Assembly (NCBI RefSeq): GCF_024580735.1
Contig: NZ_JANIJX010000018.1
Coordinates: forward strand, 1-64,000
Direction: 5' to 3'
Length of the DNA stretch: 64,000 nt
Source of the DNA: Brevibacterium moorei
Lineage (GTDB): Bacteria; Actinomycetota; Actinomycetes; Actinomycetales; Brevibacteriaceae
How positions within the stretch are numbered: position 1 is the stretch's first letter; every line of letters begins with the position of its first letter. Under the pieces are notes generated by a model that was given only the letters and a program-made list of their open reading frames with translations, searched no databases and was not told the origin of the DNA. The position numbers and the translations under genes were made by a program. Shown here piece after piece: positions 42,610 to 50,685 of the stretch.

Positions 42610-42936
42610 ATGGACACGACACATCTGGAAGCCGCCAGGGACAACTGGCGCTCACTGGTGATCCAGGCGCACGACCTGGCGGGCCGGGCCCTGAGCGCCG
42701 GACACGTGCAATGGCGCTCACGCGCCGCCGACCGGTATCGCGAGTCGGTGGGCAATCGTCTGGAGCGGCTGCACCGCCTGGCCGACGCCGCCTCCGAGGT
42801 CGCAGCCGCCTACGACGCGCACATCGCCGCGGTTGCGGCGGCGGGGGCCGAGGCCCTGGTGGCGCCGGGAATACCAGGGCCCGGAGCGCCGGGTGGGTTC
42901 GGAGCCCCGGAAGGGCCGGGTGGGTTCGGTGTCTAG
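42610..42936 (+). CDS. WXG100-superfamily-like small helical protein
   Basis: The 108-aa protein is almost entirely helical, with VQWRSRAADRYRESVGNRLE, the W-x-S-x-AA-x-x-YR pattern typical of WXG-like partners of type VII (ESX-like) secretion substrates in actinobacteria. It ends in a Pro/Gly-rich tail (GAPGGFGAPEGPGGFGV). It is the first gene of a three-gene unit with the unknown protein at 42994 and the hydrolase at 43803. It probably acts as a secretion or chaperone partner; no ESX machinery is in the window. The ATG follows an AT-poor leader with only a weak ribosome-binding site. Confidence 0.65.
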   Translation: MDTTHLEAARDNWRSLVIQAHDLAGRALSAGHVQWRSRAADRYRESVGNRLERLHRLADAASEVAAAYDAHIAAVAAAGAEALVAPGIPGPGAPGGFGAPEGPGGFGV

Positions 42937-42993
42937 CGCATGCGGTGTCCCGGAAGGGCCGGGTGCCGGGACTGGAAGGGAGACGAAACGGAT

Positions 42994-43806
42994 ATGAGCA
43001 CGGAACGGCATGAGGAATACGAAGACTACGGGGAATCCGGGGAAACGGGCCTCGATATGGAGCAGCTCCGCCGGGACACAGCGGAGTTCGCCGATGAGCT
43101 GGCCGCAGTGGGCCACTGCATGTCCAAACCGGAGGCTCTCATCCCGTTGCGGCTGATGACGGATGCGGACTGGTTGGAGCTGACGATCGGGATCCGCGGC
43201 AACCAAGCCGGGATCCACGGCACGATCGATCGGGTCCCGGCCGCCGTCGCCTCGGCGTCCGAACGCGAAGACCTGGCCCAGCACAGCATGGTGGTGTTGC
43301 GCAGTTGCGGCCTGGGCGAACTGCCCGCAGTACTGACCGGGCTGATCGACGAACTGGGCAGGGATGCTGAAAGCGCCACCATCAGTGGCTGCCTGGTGGT
43401 CATCGATCCGGACGCTGACCCGGAGCGTGTCGCGGCCCTGGACCCGTTGGCCTTCTGCGACGACCCACCCTGGGAGGAACCGGCCCGGGCCGCACCGCAG
43501 TGGGGACAGCGGCCTGTGGGCGGGTCCGCAGCCTCGGTCCTGGCCGCCGACTTCGAACTGGAGCCGCTGATCGTCCACGGCTGCGATGACTGTCCCCACG
43601 GACTGTCATTGGCCGTCGAGTTCATCCCGTCCGGTTCCGCCTTCGCCGGAGAGCTGCGCAGGCAGCTCTCCGAGGACCTCACGCGCTTCGCCCATTGGCG
43701 GGGACGGAGAGTGGAGCAGGGCGGCCGGCCCGGTCAGCGGGGGAGTGCAGCCGGTGGGCGGTCCGCCACATGGGACGAACCGGGGCCGGGGAGTGCGTGG
43801 CGATGA
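42994..43806 (+). CDS. Unknown protein, middle gene of the WXG-hydrolase unit
   Basis: The 270-aa soluble protein has an acidic N-terminus (EEYEDYGESGETGLDMEQLR) and a mixed alpha/beta middle (LRLMTDADWLELTIGIRGN, SGCLVVIDPDADPERVAALD). A C-terminal region contains HGCDDCPHGLSLAVEF, two Cys and two His that might bind metal. I recognise no family. GGAAGGGAG lies about 12 nt upstream of ATG 42994. Its stop overlaps the hydrolase start (ATGA, 43803-43806), so it is co-translated with that gene. It may be an immunity or accessory protein for the neighbouring hydrolase; this is a guess from position. Confidence 0.6.
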   Translation: MSTERHEEYEDYGESGETGLDMEQLRRDTAEFADELAAVGHCMSKPEALIPLRLMTDADWLELTIGIRGNQAGIHGTIDRVPAAVASASEREDLAQHSMVVLRSCGLGELPAVLTGLIDELGRDAESATISGCLVVIDPDADPERVAALDPLAFCDDPPWEEPARAAPQWGQRPVGGSAASVLAADFELEPLIVHGCDDCPHGLSLAVEFIPSGSAFAGELRRQLSEDLTRFAHWRGRRVEQGGRPGQRGSAAGGRSATWDEPGPGSAWR

Positions 43807-45515
43807 GCTGGGTACAGGTCAGGGGCGGCGCCGGATCGGTCAGCGCCCGGCTCGATGACCTGGACGCCGTGGCGGACCTCCTGGGCGATGTGGCGTCAGA
43901 ACTGTCCGGCCTGGCCAAGCGCGCCGCCTGGGCCGACCTGAACCCTTTGGAGGACCTCAGCGCGATCGCGTCGCCGGGCACCTTCGCCAGGGTCCAGGCG
44001 GCCAAGTCCACCTTCACCGCGCACAGTGCCGGCCTGGCGGCGGACTTCGTTTCCCTGGCCGGCTCCCTGCGCCTGACTGCCAGAGCCTATCGGGACGCGG
44101 AGTCCCTGGTGGACGGCCTGATCGACCGGGCACTGCGCGGCCTGGGGAATCTGGCCGGGCACGCCGCCCGAGTCGTCCTGCCGGTGGTGGGGATCAACCT
44201 GGCGGTGCCGTTGGTGGTCGGCGGGATCGGCATCGGGATGGCCGCAGGGGCCGTCATCACCGGACTGTCGTTCGTGGGCGGGACGTTCGAGCCGGAGGTG
44301 GCGAAGTCCCTGATCCGTGTAGGGGCAAAGGGCGTGGGAGCCGTGGCCGGGGCCGCGGGCAAGGGCCTGGAACCCGTCGGAGGCGTTGCCGGGATCTGGC
44401 TGCGCGACACAGCGGCACGGCATCCTGGCGCCACCCGGACCCTCATCGAGAACCTCCTGCCGGGCTTCGTCAACGGCTTCGTGGGACTGCCGCCGGGCGT
44501 GGAACTGGGGCCCGACGGAGGCCCCGGTGGGATCCTGCCACACGACTCGCGCACACTGACGGCGCTCGCCGTGGCCACCGCGCGCAGGATGGGTCTGCTG
44601 GGAGACACCGGGGTCCGGGTCGACAAGGTCTACGATGACAGCCGCGCCGGGGCCATGGTGGATGCCGTGGGGGCCGGGGCGGCTGCGGGCATCGCGGCGG
44701 GCGCGGTGGCCGGTGGGAGCGGAGTGGGCCGGATAGCGGGTGCAGGTCCGGCCTCGGGCGCTGCAGGTCCGGCCTCAGCCGGGGGAGCCGGCGGGGCAAC
44801 GGGCGCCGGCGGGACCCGGGCACCGGGGAACGCGCGGGAACTATTCAACCGGTCCCGTGCGACGAACCCCGAGGGCGTGGACAACGGGCGCGTGCGCGTC
44901 GAGGAGTACCGCGGGGCCGACGGCCGCAAGCGCTTCATCGTCTACCTGCCGGGCACCACGGAATGGAGCGCGCGCCCGGCTCGGGCCGGCTCCGACCTGA
45001 AGACGAACGCGCAGGGAGTCCTGGGCCGCGACACCGCGATGCACAAGGCGGTGCGCACCGCGCTGCGGGATTCGGGCGCCGGCCGCGACGACCAGATCCT
45101 GCTCACCGGCTTCTCCCAAGGCGGGATCATCGCGCAGTCCCTGGCCTCAGATCCGGAGTTCGCCGGCGACTACGACGTGCGCGGGGTGCTCACGGCCGGA
45201 TCGCCCACCTCGGACTTCGCACCCGCCGATGCCAAGGTGCTGGCCGTCGAACACTCCGATGACATCGTGCCGAACCTGGACGGGGATCGGAATCCGGACG
45301 CGGCGAACTGGACGACACTGACGGTCGAGCGCGACGGGGAGGCCGCCGGGGACCCGGGGAGTTCGCACAGCCGGGATGAGTACGAGCGCTCGCTGGAACG
45401 CCTGCGGGAAGCGGGCCAACAGGATCTGGCCGACTGGGAGGAGGACATGGGCGGCTTCTTCACCGGCGAGCGCGTGGCCACCCGCGACTACGAAGCCGTC
45501 CGCACCCCGGGGTGA
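43803..45515 (+). CDS. Putative secreted alpha/beta hydrolase with WXG-like N-terminal helical domain
   Basis: In the 570-aa protein, residues 1-105 are helical and resemble ESX-substrate N-termini (SARLDDLDAVADLLGDVASE, FTAHSAGLAADFVSLAGSLR). A hydrophobic Gly-rich region follows at about 120-165. After an Ala/Gly linker, residues about 350-550 form an alpha/beta hydrolase: FIVYLPGTTEW, nucleophile elbow LLTGFSQGGIIAQ (GxSxG, Ser near 437), AVEHSDDIVPNL with a possible Asp, and SSHSRDEY with a possible His. It could be a lipase or esterase delivered outside the cell. It overlaps the preceding gene by 4 bp. No classical signal peptide is present, which fits WXG-dependent export. Confidence 0.7.
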   Translation: MSWVQVRGGAGSVSARLDDLDAVADLLGDVASELSGLAKRAAWADLNPLEDLSAIASPGTFARVQAAKSTFTAHSAGLAADFVSLAGSLRLTARAYRDAESLVDGLIDRALRGLGNLAGHAARVVLPVVGINLAVPLVVGGIGIGMAAGAVITGLSFVGGTFEPEVAKSLIRVGAKGVGAVAGAAGKGLEPVGGVAGIWLRDTAARHPGATRTLIENLLPGFVNGFVGLPPGVELGPDGGPGGILPHDSRTLTALAVATARRMGLLGDTGVRVDKVYDDSRAGAMVDAVGAGAAAGIAAGAVAGGSGVGRIAGAGPASGAAGPASAGGAGGATGAGGTRAPGNARELFNRSRATNPEGVDNGRVRVEEYRGADGRKRFIVYLPGTTEWSARPARAGSDLKTNAQGVLGRDTAMHKAVRTALRDSGAGRDDQILLTGFSQGGIIAQSLASDPEFAGDYDVRGVLTAGSPTSDFAPADAKVLAVEHSDDIVPNLDGDRNPDAANWTTLTVERDGEAAGDPGSSHSRDEYERSLERLREAGQQDLADWEEDMGGFFTGERVATRDYEAVRTPG

Positions 45516-45589
45516 GGTGGTAGCTGAAAACTGTAGGCCTTGTTTTGTGGCCCTGCTTTTGAGAGACTGAGGACGAGCGAGGAGTGCCA

Positions 45590-45838
45590 ATGGGCATCCG
45601 ATTCACCACGAGTGCTGACCGCCATGGGATCGCTCATGAGGATGCGATTTACGCGATGATTCACAGCACCGGGACAGAGTCCGTTGCGAGTGCAAAGAGC
45701 CTGCCTACCCGAGTGTTCGTCGGGCACCCGCATTTGCAAACCGAGCGGTACATAGAAGTAATAGCCAGTGTCTTGGGTGCTGACATAGTCATATTCCATG
45801 TCATGGAACTATCGGACCTCTATCGACATTTGACGTAG
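45590..45838 (+). CDS. Putative BrnT/DUF4258-like toxin
   Basis: The 82-aa protein follows the pattern of small RelE-fold-like toxins next to ribbon-helix-helix antitoxins: IRFTTSADRHGIAHEDAIYA at the start (HGI motif), RVFVGHPHLQTERYIEVIAS in the middle, and IVIFHVMELSDLYRHL at the end (iiHaM-type strand). Such toxins are usually ribonucleases; activity here is inferred. ATG 45590 has GAGGAG 5 nt upstream; the GTG at 45584 overlaps that site. The antitoxin gene follows 56 bp later. The stop codon lies in a small hairpin (45816-45842). Confidence 0.62.
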   Translation: MGIRFTTSADRHGIAHEDAIYAMIHSTGTESVASAKSLPTRVFVGHPHLQTERYIEVIASVLGADIVIFHVMELSDLYRHLT

Positions 45839-45894
45839 AGGTGCTCGGACAGATGAGACGTCCGACGCTCTGTAGGAAAGGAAGGCAACGGCCG

Positions 45895-46221
45895 ATGGTA
45901 GAGAACGAGGATGAGTTTTTCGGCGCTCTGGCTGATGCGGCCCAAGCGGGCGAACTCAAGCCCTTAGGGGATGCGGTCCATCGTGACGGCTCTCGTATTG
46001 CCCCTGAGCTGAGTGTCGAAGATGCGGTCTGGGTGTCGATGGGGCGTCCAAGGCTTTCGGCGGGCAGTAAGGCGGCGACCACGAAGACGTGGAAGGTGCG
46101 GGCGCCGGAAGCGTTGGATGAAGCAGTGCACGATGTTGCGAGGGGACGGGGTATGAGCCTGTCGGAGTACATCCGCTTGGCTGTTGTGGCACAGGTTGCG
46201 CGCGACCGCCGGGCGGGGTGA
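45895..46221 (+). CDS. Ribbon-helix-helix antitoxin
   Basis: The 108-aa protein has a C-terminal RHH DNA-binding fold: KTWKVRAPEALDEAVHDVAR then GRGMSLSEYIRLAVVAQVAR. The N-terminal half (ENEDEFFGALADAAQAGELK, VWVSMGRPRLSAG) would wrap and neutralise the toxin encoded upstream. ATG 45895 has AAGGAAGG about 9 nt upstream. The pair probably represses its own promoter. Order is toxin then antitoxin, as in brnTA-type systems. Confidence 0.72.
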   Translation: MVENEDEFFGALADAAQAGELKPLGDAVHRDGSRIAPELSVEDAVWVSMGRPRLSAGSKAATTKTWKVRAPEALDEAVHDVARGRGMSLSEYIRLAVVAQVARDRRAG

Positions 46222-46612
46222 GGTTCGCGCCAGACTGGCGGTGGCCTCGGGCCCGGGGAAGCGGAGCTGCCGGGGTCCGAAACGGTACCCGCGACGGTAC
46301 CCGGGTTGGTACTCGCGCGCCCTGGTCAGAACCGTTTTCCGGGGGTTTTCCCGAACGATTGTTCGGGCTCACAAAGGGGCCACTTCCCGGCTGTTCGGAA
46401 AAATAATCCAACGTCCTACAAAAGTAGGGTAGAACCCGGTAATCGGACGGTGTGGGGAACTATCGCCCACCGGTGGCCGCCGAGGGGCCTGGTGCGTTAA
46501 TCTGTATCAATATGTGACATGCATAACCAGGACGTCGGCCTACAGGCTACGGCGCCCACCCCATCCGATGGTGGCTGCAAACCAGACGCCATCCCTACGT
46601 GAGGAGAACGGT
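46222..46612. other. 391-bp intergenic region before the E1alpha gene
   Basis: No gene is supported. It holds a repeated acggtaccc motif (about 46284 and 46296) and a perfect inverted repeat, cccgaac-gatt-gttcggg (46350-46367), whose core GAAC-N4-GTTC equals the actinobacterial LexA-box core. A small hairpin cctac-aaaa-gtagg lies near 46415. The region 46490-46520 is AT-rich and may contain the promoter. GAGGAG precedes ATG 46613. Confidence 0.5.
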
Positions 46613-47794
46613 ATGACATCGAACATGATCGGGACGAAGGAGTCCATATTGGATCACGACCCGACGATGGTTCAGATGCTCACCCCGGAAGGTCGGCGAG
46701 TCGACGGCGGTTCGTACGAACGCTACGTCGCGGACTTAACGGACGCGGACCTGCGCGGACTCTACCGCGATATGGCGCTGATCCGTCGGGTCGATGCGGA
46801 GGGCAATGCTCTGCAGCGCCAGGGTCAGCTGGGCCTCTGGGCGCCACTGCTGGGCCAGGAAGCCGCCCAGATCGGCCTGGGTCACGCGATGCGCAATCAG
46901 GACTTCGTCTTCCCCACCTACCGTGAACACGGCCTGGCCTGGTGCCGCGGGCTGCGCCCGGAGACGATCTTCGAGATGTACCGCGGGCAGAACCACGCCG
47001 GCTGGGACCCGCAGGCCTACAACTTCCACACCTACACGATCGTCATCGGCGCCCAGATGCTGCAGGCCACCGGCTACGCCATGGGCATCTCGCTGGACGG
47101 GGACGTGGGCACCGGCGACCCGGACCGCGACGCGGTGGCCATCGCCTGCTGTGGCGACGGTGCCACCAGCCAGGGCGAGGTGTCCGAGGCCCTGAACTTC
47201 GCCTCGACCTTCCACGCCCCCACTCTGTTCTTCATCCAGAACAACCAGTGGGCCATCTCCGAACCGAACTCGGTGGAGATGAACGCGCCGCTGTTCACCC
47301 GCGGCACCGGGTTCGGCGTGCCTGGCACCCGCGTGGACGGCAACGACATCCTGGCGATGTACGCCGTGGCCAAGGCGAACCTGGACGACATCCGCGCGGG
47401 CAATGGCCCCCGCCTGCTGGAGGCCTTCACCTACCGGATGGGCGCCCACACCACCGCCGACGACCCGACCAAGTACCGGTCGGACGCGCTGACGGAATCG
47501 TGGGCCGCCAAGGACCCGATCGTGCGCTTCAAGACCTACCTGGAGACCGAGGCGGCCCACCGGTCCCCGGCCGCCGCAGCCGAACTTGCAGACTTCTTCG
47601 CCTCGGTCGAACGCGAGGCCGACGCCCTGGCCGCCCACATCCGCGAGGCCGTCATGGCCATGCCCAAACCGCCTGTGAGCGACATCTTCGACTACGTGTT
47701 CGAAGAACCCCACCCACTGATCGAAGAGGAGAAGCGGGAGTACATGGCCTACCTCGACGGCTTCGCCGAGGACCTGGAGGCTGACGCCCGATGA
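46613..47794 (+). CDS. 2-oxoacid dehydrogenase E1 alpha subunit (pyruvate or branched-chain)
   Basis: The 393-aa ThDP-dependent decarboxylase subunit has LQRQGQLGLWAPLLGQEAAQ and FVFPTYREHG. The ThDP motif runs from CCGDGATSQGEVSEALNFAS to FIQNNQWAIS, near residues 180-215. The phosphorylation-loop-like YRMGAHTTADDPTKYRS is also present. With E1beta and E2 it oxidatively decarboxylates a 2-oxoacid to an acyl-CoA. Actinobacteria generally use a homodimeric AceE for pyruvate, so branched-chain 2-oxoacids are a likely substrate; the sequence alone does not decide. ATG 46613 has GAGGAG 7 nt upstream. It overlaps the E1beta gene by 4 bp. Confidence 0.92.
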   Translation: MTSNMIGTKESILDHDPTMVQMLTPEGRRVDGGSYERYVADLTDADLRGLYRDMALIRRVDAEGNALQRQGQLGLWAPLLGQEAAQIGLGHAMRNQDFVFPTYREHGLAWCRGLRPETIFEMYRGQNHAGWDPQAYNFHTYTIVIGAQMLQATGYAMGISLDGDVGTGDPDRDAVAIACCGDGATSQGEVSEALNFASTFHAPTLFFIQNNQWAISEPNSVEMNAPLFTRGTGFGVPGTRVDGNDILAMYAVAKANLDDIRAGNGPRLLEAFTYRMGAHTTADDPTKYRSDALTESWAAKDPIVRFKTYLETEAAHRSPAAAAELADFFASVEREADALAAHIREAVMAMPKPPVSDIFDYVFEEPHPLIEEEKREYMAYLDGFAEDLEADAR

Positions 47795-48888
47795 CCACCA
47801 CCGCAACGAACTCGGCTGCGACGAATCCTGCTGGAACGGAACCAGCGGCAGTCAACCCGGCGGGGGCCTCGGCTCTGGAGATCGCGGCCAGGGCCAATGG
47901 CCACGAGCCCGACATCACCACGATGCCCCTGTCCAAGGGCATCACCGCCGGCCTGCGCAAGGCACTGGAAAACGACCCCAAGGTCCTGCTGATCGGCGAG
48001 GACATCGGCAAGCTGGGCGGCGTGTTCCGTGTGACCGAGGGCCTGCAGAAGGACTTCGGTGAGCATCGCGTCATCGACTCCCCGCTGGCGGAGGCCGGCA
48101 TCGTCGGAACTTCGATCGGTATGGCGGTCCGCGGCTACAAGCCCGTCATCGAAATCCAGTTCGACGCGTTCATCTACCCCGCCTACAGCCAGATCGTCAC
48201 CCAGCTGGCCAAACTGCACAACCGCACCCGCGGCGCGGAGAAGATGCCGGTGGTCATCCGCGTGCCCTTCGGCGGCGGCATCGGATCCCCCGAACACCAC
48301 TCGGAATCCCCGGAAACCGTCTTCGCCCACCACGCCGGACTGAAGATCATCAGCCCGTCGAACGCCCACGACGCCTACTGGATGATCCAGGAGGCCATTG
48401 CCAGTCCCGACCCGGTCATGTTCTTCGAACCAAAGCGCCGTTACTGGCTCAAGGGCGATGTCGACCGGGCCAACCGCGGTCTGGACGGCTGGCACGCCCA
48501 GGTGGTCAGCCCCGGCACCGACGTCACCCTGGTGGCCTACGGACCCACCATGCCGCAGGCGCAGGACGCCGTGGCCGCCGCGCGCGAAGAGGGCACCAGC
48601 GTCGAACTGATCGACCTGCGCAGCCTCAACCCCATCGACTTCGCCACCATCGAGGCCTCCGTGAAGAAGACGGGCCGCCTGGTGGTCCTGCACGAGGGCG
48701 CTGTGTTCTTGGGCCTGGGCTCGGAGATCGCCGCGCGCATCACCGAACGCTGCTTCTACCATCTGGAGGCCCCCGTCATCCGCGTGGGCGGCTTCCACAC
48801 GCCCTACCCGGGATCCAAGCTGGAGGAGGACTACCTGCCCGACCTGGACCGGGTCCTGCACGGCGTCGACCGGGCACTGGCCTACTGA
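47791..48888 (+). CDS. 2-oxoacid dehydrogenase E1 beta subunit
   Basis: The 365-aa partner of E1alpha has the transketolase-type pyrimidine domain (VLLIGEDIGKLGGVFRVTEG, DSPLAEAGIVGTSIGMAVRG, KPVIEIQFDAFIYPAYSQI) and the C-terminal transketolase domain (GTDVTLVAYG, VELIDLRSLNPIDFATI). An extra Ala/Thr-rich stretch of about 45 residues precedes the core. The start codon ATG 47791 overlaps the E1alpha stop, so translation is coupled and the subunits are made in balance. Confidence 0.93.
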   Translation: MTTTATNSAATNPAGTEPAAVNPAGASALEIAARANGHEPDITTMPLSKGITAGLRKALENDPKVLLIGEDIGKLGGVFRVTEGLQKDFGEHRVIDSPLAEAGIVGTSIGMAVRGYKPVIEIQFDAFIYPAYSQIVTQLAKLHNRTRGAEKMPVVIRVPFGGGIGSPEHHSESPETVFAHHAGLKIISPSNAHDAYWMIQEAIASPDPVMFFEPKRRYWLKGDVDRANRGLDGWHAQVVSPGTDVTLVAYGPTMPQAQDAVAAAREEGTSVELIDLRSLNPIDFATIEASVKKTGRLVVLHEGAVFLGLGSEIAARITERCFYHLEAPVIRVGGFHTPYPGSKLEEDYLPDLDRVLHGVDRALAY

Positions 48889-48907
48889 TTCGGAGGGTAG
48901 AGGGAAT

Positions 48908-50485
48908 ATGAGCACTCTTTTCGCGCTGCCCGATGTGGGCGAAGGACTGACCGAGGCCGACATCGTCGCATGGAAGGTCGCCCCGGGCGACACCGTGACG
49001 GTCAACCAGGTGCTGGTCGAAATCGAGACGGCCAAATCGCTGGTCGAACTGCCCAGCCCACAGGCGGGCGTGATCACCGGGCTGCTGGTGAACGAGGGCC
49101 AGACCGTCGAGGTCGGCACCCCCATCGTCGAATTCGACGGCGGCACCGGTGCGGCTCCCGGTGGATCCGGTACTGCAGGCGCTAGCGGCGCCGAGGCCCC
49201 CGCCGGTTCCGCTGCAGCCACGGCCGCCGCCGTGGTCGGGGCAGCCGCTGGTGCGGCGCCCGGCACTGCAGCCGGAGCGGCGGCAGTGGCGCCGGCCGAA
49301 TCCGGAGACGGCCCCAATCTGGTGGGCTACGGCTCCAAGGCCGGGTCCAAGAAGCGCAGGCCCCGCAAGGCGGGCGCCCCTGTCGCTGGTGCTGCGACCG
49401 CGGTGTCGGCCGGCGCAGCCGCACCTGCTGCTGCCACTCCGGTCGCCGCGGCTGTACCGGCTGCCGGCGCGCAGAGCCAGGCACCCGCGCAGAGCCCGGC
49501 GGGGACCTCGGCCACGGCCGCAGGGTCCATCGGGGCTCGGCCGCTGGCCAAGCCGCCGGTGCGCAAGGCCGCCACGGACGCGGGCGTCGACCTGTCGCTG
49601 ATCACCCCGACCGGTGTCCACGGCGAGGTCACCCGCGCCGATTTCGAAGCCTTCCTGGCAGGCGGCGCTGCGGGCGCGACCTCCGGGCCGGTTGCCGCGG
49701 CGGGCGCAGGAACAGCGGGAGCGGCTGGGGCCTCGGCCACGGTGAGCGGACTGCCCACGGGCCAGAGCGCCGCGCGCGATGCGAACCCGGCCGAGCTGCA
49801 GGAGCGCATGCCGTTCAAGGGCGTCACGAAGTTCATGGCGCAGGCGATGGCGACCTCGGCGTTCACCGCGCCCCACGTCACGGAATTCCTCGAGGTCGAT
49901 GCCACGGGCACGATGGACTTCGTCCGCACGCTCAAGGCCGGCAAGGTCCTAGGCGAGGGCGTCAAAGTCACGCCGCTGCTGGTCGTCGCACGCGCCGTCA
50001 TCTGGGCGGCGCTGCGCAATCCGCGGATCAACTCGTGCTTCGACGGCGATGACATCCTCATCAAGCACTACATCAACCTGGGCATCGCCGCGGCGACCCC
50101 GCGCGGGCTGATCGTGCCGAACATCAAGCGCGCGGACGCACTGGGCCTGGAGGACCTGGCCCGCGAGCTGCGCGCGCTGACGAACACGGCGCGTGAGGGC
50201 AGGACGACTCCTGCGGCGCAGGCCGGCGGCACGATCACGATCACCAATGTGGGCGTGTTCGGCGTGGACACGGGCACCCCGATCATCAACCCCGGTGAGG
50301 CCGCGATCGTGGCCTTCGGGGCGATCAAACAGAAGCCCTGGGTGGTCGATGGGCAGTTGGCCGTCCGCGAGGTCACCACCCTTGCGGTGTCGGCGGATCA
50401 CCGGTTGGTCGACGGCGAGGTCATTTCGAAGTTCCTGGCCGATCTGGGCCGGGCCGTCGAGGACCCGCGCATCATGCTGCTGTAG
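48908..50485 (+). CDS. Dihydrolipoamide acyltransferase (E2)
   Basis: The 525-aa core of the complex has one lipoyl domain at residues 1-78 (lipoylated Lys43 in VEIETAKSLVELPSPQAG) and a long Ala/Pro-rich flexible linker. A peripheral-subunit-binding domain follows at about 205-245 (PPVRKAATDAGVDLSLI, GVHGEVTRADFEAF), then a catalytic acyltransferase domain ending with TLAVSADHRLVDGEVISKF (His-x-x-x-Asp-Gly). It moves the acyl group from E1 to CoA. No E3 gene is in the window. It lies 19 bp after E1beta in one operon. The large palindrome at 50513-50576 follows and may terminate it. Confidence 0.93.
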   Translation: MSTLFALPDVGEGLTEADIVAWKVAPGDTVTVNQVLVEIETAKSLVELPSPQAGVITGLLVNEGQTVEVGTPIVEFDGGTGAAPGGSGTAGASGAEAPAGSAAATAAAVVGAAAGAAPGTAAGAAAVAPAESGDGPNLVGYGSKAGSKKRRPRKAGAPVAGAATAVSAGAAAPAAATPVAAAVPAAGAQSQAPAQSPAGTSATAAGSIGARPLAKPPVRKAATDAGVDLSLITPTGVHGEVTRADFEAFLAGGAAGATSGPVAAAGAGTAGAAGASATVSGLPTGQSAARDANPAELQERMPFKGVTKFMAQAMATSAFTAPHVTEFLEVDATGTMDFVRTLKAGKVLGEGVKVTPLLVVARAVIWAALRNPRINSCFDGDDILIKHYINLGIAAATPRGLIVPNIKRADALGLEDLARELRALTNTAREGRTTPAAQAGGTITITNVGVFGVDTGTPIINPGEAAIVAFGAIKQKPWVVDGQLAVREVTTLAVSADHRLVDGEVISKFLADLGRAVEDPRIMLL

Positions 50486-50512
50486 GGCTGGGCCGGTTCG
50501 GACTGCTTGCGA

Positions 50513-50576
50513 CTTGTGGCCATCTGTTTCAGATTTCACTGTTTGAACAGTGAAATCTGAAACAGATGGCCACAAG
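50513..50576. repeat. 64-bp perfect palindrome, left flank of DUF559 paralogue 2
   Basis: Two 31-bp arms (50513-50543 and 50546-50576; begins cttgtggccatctgtttcag) are separated by tg. It lies 27 bp after the E2 stop. The related palindrome at 51879-51941 lies on the other side of the nuclease gene. Confidence 0.9.
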
Positions 50577-50685
50577 ACTTGAGGTGGGGGCACCGCAGGT
50601 CAATCGTCTGTGGAGCGAAATGGTGTTATACACAGGAGAACACCGTCCTCTTCCAATGATCGTCCATTGTTGTCACGATCATGAC

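Noticed and set aside
50566-50685. Earlier start of DUF559 paralogue 2 at 50566
   Set aside because: It lies within the palindrome. The paralogue at 9834 begins at the MYNV motif, so ATG 50686 fits better.
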